Assembly (NCBI GenBank): GCA_000433675.1
Contig: FR893558.1
Location: forward strand, 89,125-121,414
Source: Clostridium sp. CAG:433
Lineage (GTDB): Bacteria > Bacillota_I > Bacilli_A > RF39 > UBA660
DNA: 32,290 nucleotides
Direction: 5' to 3'
Part shown: positions 29,231 through 32,290 of the stretch, piece by piece
Position numbering within the stretch: position 1 is the stretch's first letter
Layout: each line of letters opens with the position of its first letter
The notes under the pieces: model-generated
The model's database searches: none
Told to the model about the DNA's origin: nothing
What the model saw: only the letters and a program-made list of their open reading frames with translations
Program-made: the position numbers and the translations under genes

Positions 29231-29261
29231 TTCAAAAAAATCACATAAGATATGTGACTTT
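29231..29261 (-). terminator. Terminator after the frameshifted gene
   Basis: Minus strand AAAGTCACATA / TATGTGATTTT hairpin (arms 29251-29261 and 29237-29247, loop TCT) followed by TTT. It ends the spoIIM-mnmA-29743 run of genes. Confidence 0.8.
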
Positions 29262-29268
29262 ATAAATA

Positions 29269-29625
29269 TTAAAGTTTTTTATTACTTTTTAGAATTTTGT
29301 CTGTTGATTGTAAATTATTAACATATTCTTCATATTTTTTATTATATTCACTTGAAATGTTTTCATCTATACCATACATATTTAGCATTATTGAACTACC
29401 CATTATATTCATCACTCTTACGCCATCAAAGAGAAGATCATTAGATCTCAAACTATAAAATCTTGTCACTCCAATAAAATTATCATCAAGATAAGGTATT
29501 AAATCATTTAAAAGTTGTTCGTGTAATATAGATATATATTCTGGAGTAATTCCTAAATTAAAATGTCTTTCAAAATCTTTGTAAGGAACATATAGCGGTA
29601 CACATATCTTTGCCATCAACTTCAT
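29269..29625 (-). CDS. Hypothetical protein, probably the 3' frame of a frameshifted gene
   Basis: The open frame gives 118 aa (from an ATG with no ribosome site): KICVPLYVPYKDFERHFNLG, then TPEYISILHEQLLNDLIPYL, DDNFIGVTRFYSLRSNDLLF and a polar C-terminus. Not recognised, soluble. The first codons lie inside another coding-like frame (29570-29743) that has a proper start and ribosome site and stops after a 56-base overlap. The two frames joined would give a protein of about 155-160 aa beginning MEISEAKELSKVRSKLIIEY, so the ATG at 29625 is probably not the real start. It could still be made as a separate overlapping product. The terminator right behind suggests a real, expressed gene until recently. 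Confidence 0.55.
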   Translation of the reverse strand: MKLMAKICVPLYVPYKDFERHFNLGITPEYISILHEQLLNDLIPYLDDNFIGVTRFYSLRSNDLLFDGVRVMNIMGSSIMLNMYGIDENISSEYNKKYEEYVNNLQSTDKILKSNKKL

Positions 29626-29743
29626 GAATACCTAAATTTATTTTAGCCTTTAATTTATTTCCATCAGATAAAATGTCATTAATATATTCAATAATTAATT
29701 TAGATCTAACTTTTGATAATTCTTTTGCTTCGCTTATTTCCAT
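29570..29743 (-). pseudogene. 5' frame of the frameshifted hypothetical gene
   Basis: 57 codons, too short for usual gene calls. ATG 29743 follows AGAAGTGATATA, 27 nt past the mnmA stop, and codes for MEISEAKELSKVRSKLIIEY, continuing to NLGIHEVDGKD before it loses sense and stops at TGA (29570-29572). Codon use resembles neighbours up to about 29600. Continuation in the plus-one frame leads into the 29269-29625 frame. Either a mutation, an assembly base error or a programmed shift explains this; no classical slippery run is visible at the join. Confidence 0.45.
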
Positions 29744-29770
29744 TATATCACTTCTTCCAACTTATAATTT

Positions 29771-30874
29771 CTATAAATACCAAAGTTTTTTACCATTTTT
29801 TCTAACTTCTTTTATAATTCCGCCACCTAAGCATTCTTCACCTAAATAAAGTACGCATGCTTGTCCAGGTGTAACAGATTTAACATTATCATATTTAACA
29901 CTTAAATTACCATCTTCTAAATATTCAATAGTAACATCTATATCACTTTGTCTATATCTAAATTTAGCAGTGCATTTTTTTGGTCTTTTTTCACTAATAA
30001 AATTAACATCTTCTATTATTGCTTCATCAGTTAATAAATATTTTGTATCATCGCCTAAAGAAACATATAATACATTTTTATCTAAATCTTTACCAACAAC
30101 ATATAGTCTTTTTTCATTACCACCAATATCAAGTCCTCTTCTTTGACCTATTGTATAATACATAAGACCCATATGTTTACCAAGTACTTCATTTGTATCA
30201 ATATCAACAATATCTCCTTCTTGATTAGGTAAGTAATTAGTTAAAAATTCTTTAAAATTTCTTTCTCCAATAAAACATATTCCAGTTGAATCCTTTTTAT
30301 CCGCAACCACTAAATCATTTTCTTTTGCTATTTTTCTAACATCTTTTTTCTCATATTCTCCAACAGGAAATAATACATTTGATAACTGCTTTCTTGATAC
30401 TTGTGATAAAAAGTATGTTTGATCTTTATTTTGATCTATTCCTCTAAGTAAATTACCATCTTTCATTCTTGCATAATGACCTGTTGCAATATAATCTGCG
30501 CCTAATTTTTCAGCTTCTTTTTTAAACATATCAAACTTAATATATTTATTACACATTATATCAGGATTTGGTGTTCTACCTTTTTTTAATTCATCAAGAA
30601 AATATGTAAATACATAATCCCAATATTCTTTAACAAAATCTATTCTATGAAGTTTTATTCCAAGTTTATTACATACAGCAAGCGCATCATTATAATCTTG
30701 TTCTTGTGTACATATATTATTATTTAAAGTAGGATTACCATTTATATCATTATTTATAGAACTATCCCAATTTCTCATAAATAATCCTTCAACTAAATAT
30801 CCTTCTTTTTTTAGTAAATAAGCACTAACTGCTGAATCTACTCCACCACTTACGCCAACTATAACTTTTTTCAT
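29771..30874 (-). CDS. mnmA: tRNA-uridine 2-sulfurtransferase
   Basis: Makes s2U34 in tRNA-Lys, -Glu and -Gln with sulfur from a cysteine desulfurase (no desulfurase gene in the window). 367 aa, normal. Visible: PP-loop VGVSGGVDSAVSAYLL near the N-terminus, GLFMRNWD, the first catalytic Cys in NPDIMCNKYIKFD (about 97-109), GHYARMKDG, DQTYFLSQV, the second Cys in KDSTGICFIGERNFKEFL (about 190-207) and the C-terminal beta-barrel from about 280. I start at ATG 30874 (GGAAGTG just upstream), not 30889. It lies 35 nt behind spoIIM and is followed by the frameshifted gene at 27 nt. Confidence 0.95.
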   Translation of the reverse strand: MKKVIVGVSGGVDSAVSAYLLKKEGYLVEGLFMRNWDSSINNDINGNPTLNNNICTQEQDYNDALAVCNKLGIKLHRIDFVKEYWDYVFTYFLDELKKGRTPNPDIMCNKYIKFDMFKKEAEKLGADYIATGHYARMKDGNLLRGIDQNKDQTYFLSQVSRKQLSNVLFPVGEYEKKDVRKIAKENDLVVADKKDSTGICFIGERNFKEFLTNYLPNQEGDIVDIDTNEVLGKHMGLMYYTIGQRRGLDIGGNEKRLYVVGKDLDKNVLYVSLGDDTKYLLTDEAIIEDVNFISEKRPKKCTAKFRYRQSDIDVTIEYLEDGNLSVKYDNVKSVTPGQACVLYLGEECLGGGIIKEVRKNGKKLWYL

Positions 30875-30901
30875 CTTTATCACTTCCATAATTCTTTAGT
30901 T

Positions 30902-30907
30902 ATTATA
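30902..30907 (-). promoter_or_regulatory. Possible -10 for mnmA
   Basis: Minus strand TATAAT preceded by TG, within the short spoIIM-mnmA gap, placing the RNA start about 20 nt before the ATG. No clear -35. Confidence 0.35.
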
Positions 30908-30909
30908 CA

Positions 30910-31545
30910 TTATTTAATTAAATTAGTAAATAATTTTGTGAATGATGGAGTTACAAATGCATCAAATAAAGCACATAAAATAGAAAGTAATATACTTACT
31001 AAAAGTATAAAGAAATATTTGCCCATAAATGTTTTGAAATTAATAGTTTGTTTAGTAAATGCACCCTTTAATATTTTCACCGATATTATTATACTGTAAG
31101 ATGCTAAAAAAAGGGAAAATATTGATAATATAATTGGTGATGGAATAATATATGTAAATACCCCTACTATTCCTTTAAAACCATATTTAGCGAATATTGA
31201 ACTTACTGAAAAGCCAAGAGTAAATGATTTAAAAAATATCATAATAAATATTATAGGTAAACCAATAACTGATAAACCTAAAAGCCACATAGAGACTGTA
31301 TATAATAAATTTGATAATAATTCATTTTTAAATATATCTATTTTATCTTCAAAATTAAGTTTATTATTTGATAAAAAGTAATTACCTACTTCATTTAATA
31401 TAGTAGTTTTTTCACCATTTTTTAAAATAGTTATATAAATACTTCCAAATATTAATCCTAAAATAAATATTACAGATATTACTAGTAAAATATTATTTTT
31501 ATTTTTTAAGTCCTTTTTATAGTTATTGTACATTTCTTTCATCAT
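30910..31545 (-). CDS. spoIIM: SpoIIM-family (stage II sporulation protein M) membrane protein
   Basis: 211 aa, five or six helices, matching SpoIIM: first helix ILLVISVIFILGLIFGSIYI (about 19-38), the core WLLGLSVIGLPIIFIMIFFK (about 88-107) with SFTLGFSVSSIFAKYGFKG, IIPSPIILSIFSLFLASYS, and the final helix plus DAFVTP (about 197-202) typical of the family. In sporulating Bacillota SpoIIM works with SpoIID and SpoIIP in peptidoglycan remodelling during engulfment. Family members also occur in non-sporulating bacteria, so sporulation cannot be claimed. AAAGGAG precedes two adjacent ATGs; the first is used. Followed by mnmA on the same strand. Confidence 0.85.
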   Translation of the reverse strand: MMKEMYNNYKKDLKNKNNILLVISVIFILGLIFGSIYITILKNGEKTTILNEVGNYFLSNNKLNFEDKIDIFKNELLSNLLYTVSMWLLGLSVIGLPIIFIMIFFKSFTLGFSVSSIFAKYGFKGIVGVFTYIIPSPIILSIFSLFLASYSIIISVKILKGAFTKQTINFKTFMGKYFFILLVSILLSILCALFDAFVTPSFTKLFTNLIK

Positions 31546-31638
31546 ATATTTCTCCTTTGTTATAATATATTAATGCTTGTACAATTTTAGAACTTTTTTT
31601 AAATATTTACATAAACTATCTATGAAAGGATGAGATTT

Positions 31639-31902
31639 ATGAAAAAAGACTATATGTATAAATATCCTAGTAATGTAGTTTATTACAGTAATTATCCTTA
31701 TATGGATAGAAATAGTAATTATAATTCAAATGATGAAAGATTTGCGGGTGGATTTATTGGACCATTTATTTTAGGAGGTATAACTGGAGGACTTGTCGCA
31801 CCATTTTTCTATGGTAATGGATATGGATATAATAGACCAAATGTTTATTACTATCAACCAGGACCATATATGCCACCATATTATTATGGTAGACCATACT
31901 AA
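31639..31902 (+). CDS. Small Tyr/Gly/Pro-rich protein with hydrophobic core
   Basis: 87 aa. ATG 31639 is preferred to 31630 because AAAGGATGAG lies at the right distance from it. The N-terminal third is Tyr/Asn rich (MYKYPSNVVYYSNYPYMDRN), the middle is one hydrophobic glycine-rich stretch (about 39-58, FAGGFIGPFILGGITGGLVA) and the end is Tyr/Pro/Gly rich (YYYQPGPYMPPYYYGRPY). This pattern recalls small spore-coat or surface-layer associated proteins of Bacillota, but no family is recognised with certainty. It lies divergent to spoIIM and convergent to the site-2 protease gene. Function unknown. Confidence 0.75.
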   Translation: MKKDYMYKYPSNVVYYSNYPYMDRNSNYNSNDERFAGGFIGPFILGGITGGLVAPFFYGNGYGYNRPNVYYYQPGPYMPPYYYGRPY

Positions 31903-31927
31903 AAAAGTAGAATAACCTACTTTTTTA
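31901..31927. terminator. Bidirectional terminator
   Basis: AAAAAAGTAG (31901-31910), AATAAC loop, CTACTTTTTT (31917-31926). Serves both converging genes and contains their stop codons. Confidence 0.85.
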
Positions 31928-32290
31928 AATTAGTCATATATGATTTTTCAGTAACATAAAAGTTATTAGTTTTTATTAAATGTCTTTTATTTCTAGACAT
32001 TTTTTTAATGTTTTTAATTTTTTTAAAATCTTTATATTCATTTTTATATAATTTTTTTTCTAAGATAAACCTATTAAATATTATATATCTATTTTTATAA
32101 TTATATATTATCTGTGTTAGTAAGAAAATAATTATTAAATAATAACTTGTATCACTTTTAAAATATATAAAAAATATACTTAAAAATAATACTGATATTA
32201 TTATATTAATCATATATGAGACTCTAAAATTAAATATTTTATTTACTATTACATTAAATATTTTTGATCCATCAAGTGGTATTATTGGAA
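31917..32290 (-). CDS. Site-2 protease (M50, SpoIVFB-like), 5' part beyond window edge
   Basis: An ATG at 32213 gives 98 aa, but the frame runs open to base 32290 and reads PIIPLDGSKIFNVIV just inside the edge. This is the conserved N-x-x-P-x-x-PLDG motif of intramembrane metalloproteases, whose Asp is the third zinc ligand. Two membrane helices follow (about MINIIISVLFLSIFFIYF and YYLIIIFLLTQIIY), then a basic tail with FNRFILEKKLYKNEYK and MSRNKRHLIK, as in SpoIVFB-type proteins. The HExxH motif must lie right of the window. Such enzymes cut membrane-bound regulators; SpoIVFB activates sigma-K in sporulation, but other roles are common. Family call is good; the exact role is unknown. Confidence 0.75.
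   Translation of the reverse strand, partial: PIIPLDGSKIFNVIVNKIFNFRVSYMINIIISVLFLSIFFIYFKSDTSYYLIIIFLLTQIIYNYKNRYIIFNRFILEKKLYKNEYKDFKKIKNIKKMSRNKRHLIKTNNFYVTEKSYMTNLKK

Noticed and set aside
1..32290. CRISPR arrays, tRNA or rRNA genes, insertion sequences
   Set aside because: Searched by eye for evenly spaced repeats, tRNA T-loop sequences, rRNA motifs and transposase motifs; none found.

Overview
The window looks like a chromosomal segment of an uncultured, very low-G+C Bacillota/Mycoplasmatota-type bacterium (RF39-like gut lineages come to mind). Codons end almost always in A/T and intergenic spacers are short, AT-rich runs. Tryptophan is written TGG and several genes stop at TGA, so the standard bacterial code applies, not the Mycoplasma code. 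Species-level assignment is not possible from sequence reading alone.

Most of the window is a housekeeping block. Its order echoes, from memory, the Bacillus subtilis spoVB-comN-secDF...relA-dtd...hisS-aspS-bsrA(6S RNA)-tcdA-rarA...mnmA region. Left part (1-2.5 kb): 3' part of an AI-2E-family permease gene, then a T-box tRNA-sensing leader placed unusually in front of cmk, followed by an mTERF-like/PLD-like protein gene. 2.5-8.9 kb: a SpoVB-type flippase gene (minus), divergent from comN-secDF-rel. The SecDF protein carries an extra DUF5684-like membrane domain at its N-terminus, and Rel has a damaged hydrolase HDxxED motif. 9-13.9 kb: dtd, a second AI-2E permease, an unknown gene, hisS-nth and another unknown gene. 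13.9-19 kb: aspS, an unknown small gene, a 6S RNA, a VanXY-like peptidase, tcdA and rarA (minus).

19-24.2 kb is more lineage-specific: a small membrane protein whose mRNA is predicted leaderless, a two-gene unknown operon, and an ABC efflux-type ATPase and FtsX/MacB-type permease followed by a TetR regulator. The ABC promoter is covered by three 20-bp palindromes that look like the TetR operators. 24.2-27.3 kb: xerD-like recombinase, phosphoglucomutase and an unknown protein. 27.3-27.7 kb is a gene-poor, extremely AT-rich spacer holding terminators and a possible minus-strand small RNA. 27.7-32.3 kb is mainly minus strand: an Xre-type regulator, a membrane protein, an apparently frameshifted gene, mnmA, spoIIM, and at the right edge the 3' part of a site-2 protease (SpoIVFB-like) gene. 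A small Tyr/Gly/Pro-rich protein gene lies on the plus strand.

Promoters fall into two styles. Core genes tend to use a TATAAT-type -10, often extended (TGnTATAAT), with very short leaders. Several genes of unknown function have a recognisable TTGACA-type -35. Nearly every transcription unit ends in a clear hairpin plus T-run. No tRNA, rRNA, CRISPR array, transposase or prophage was seen.
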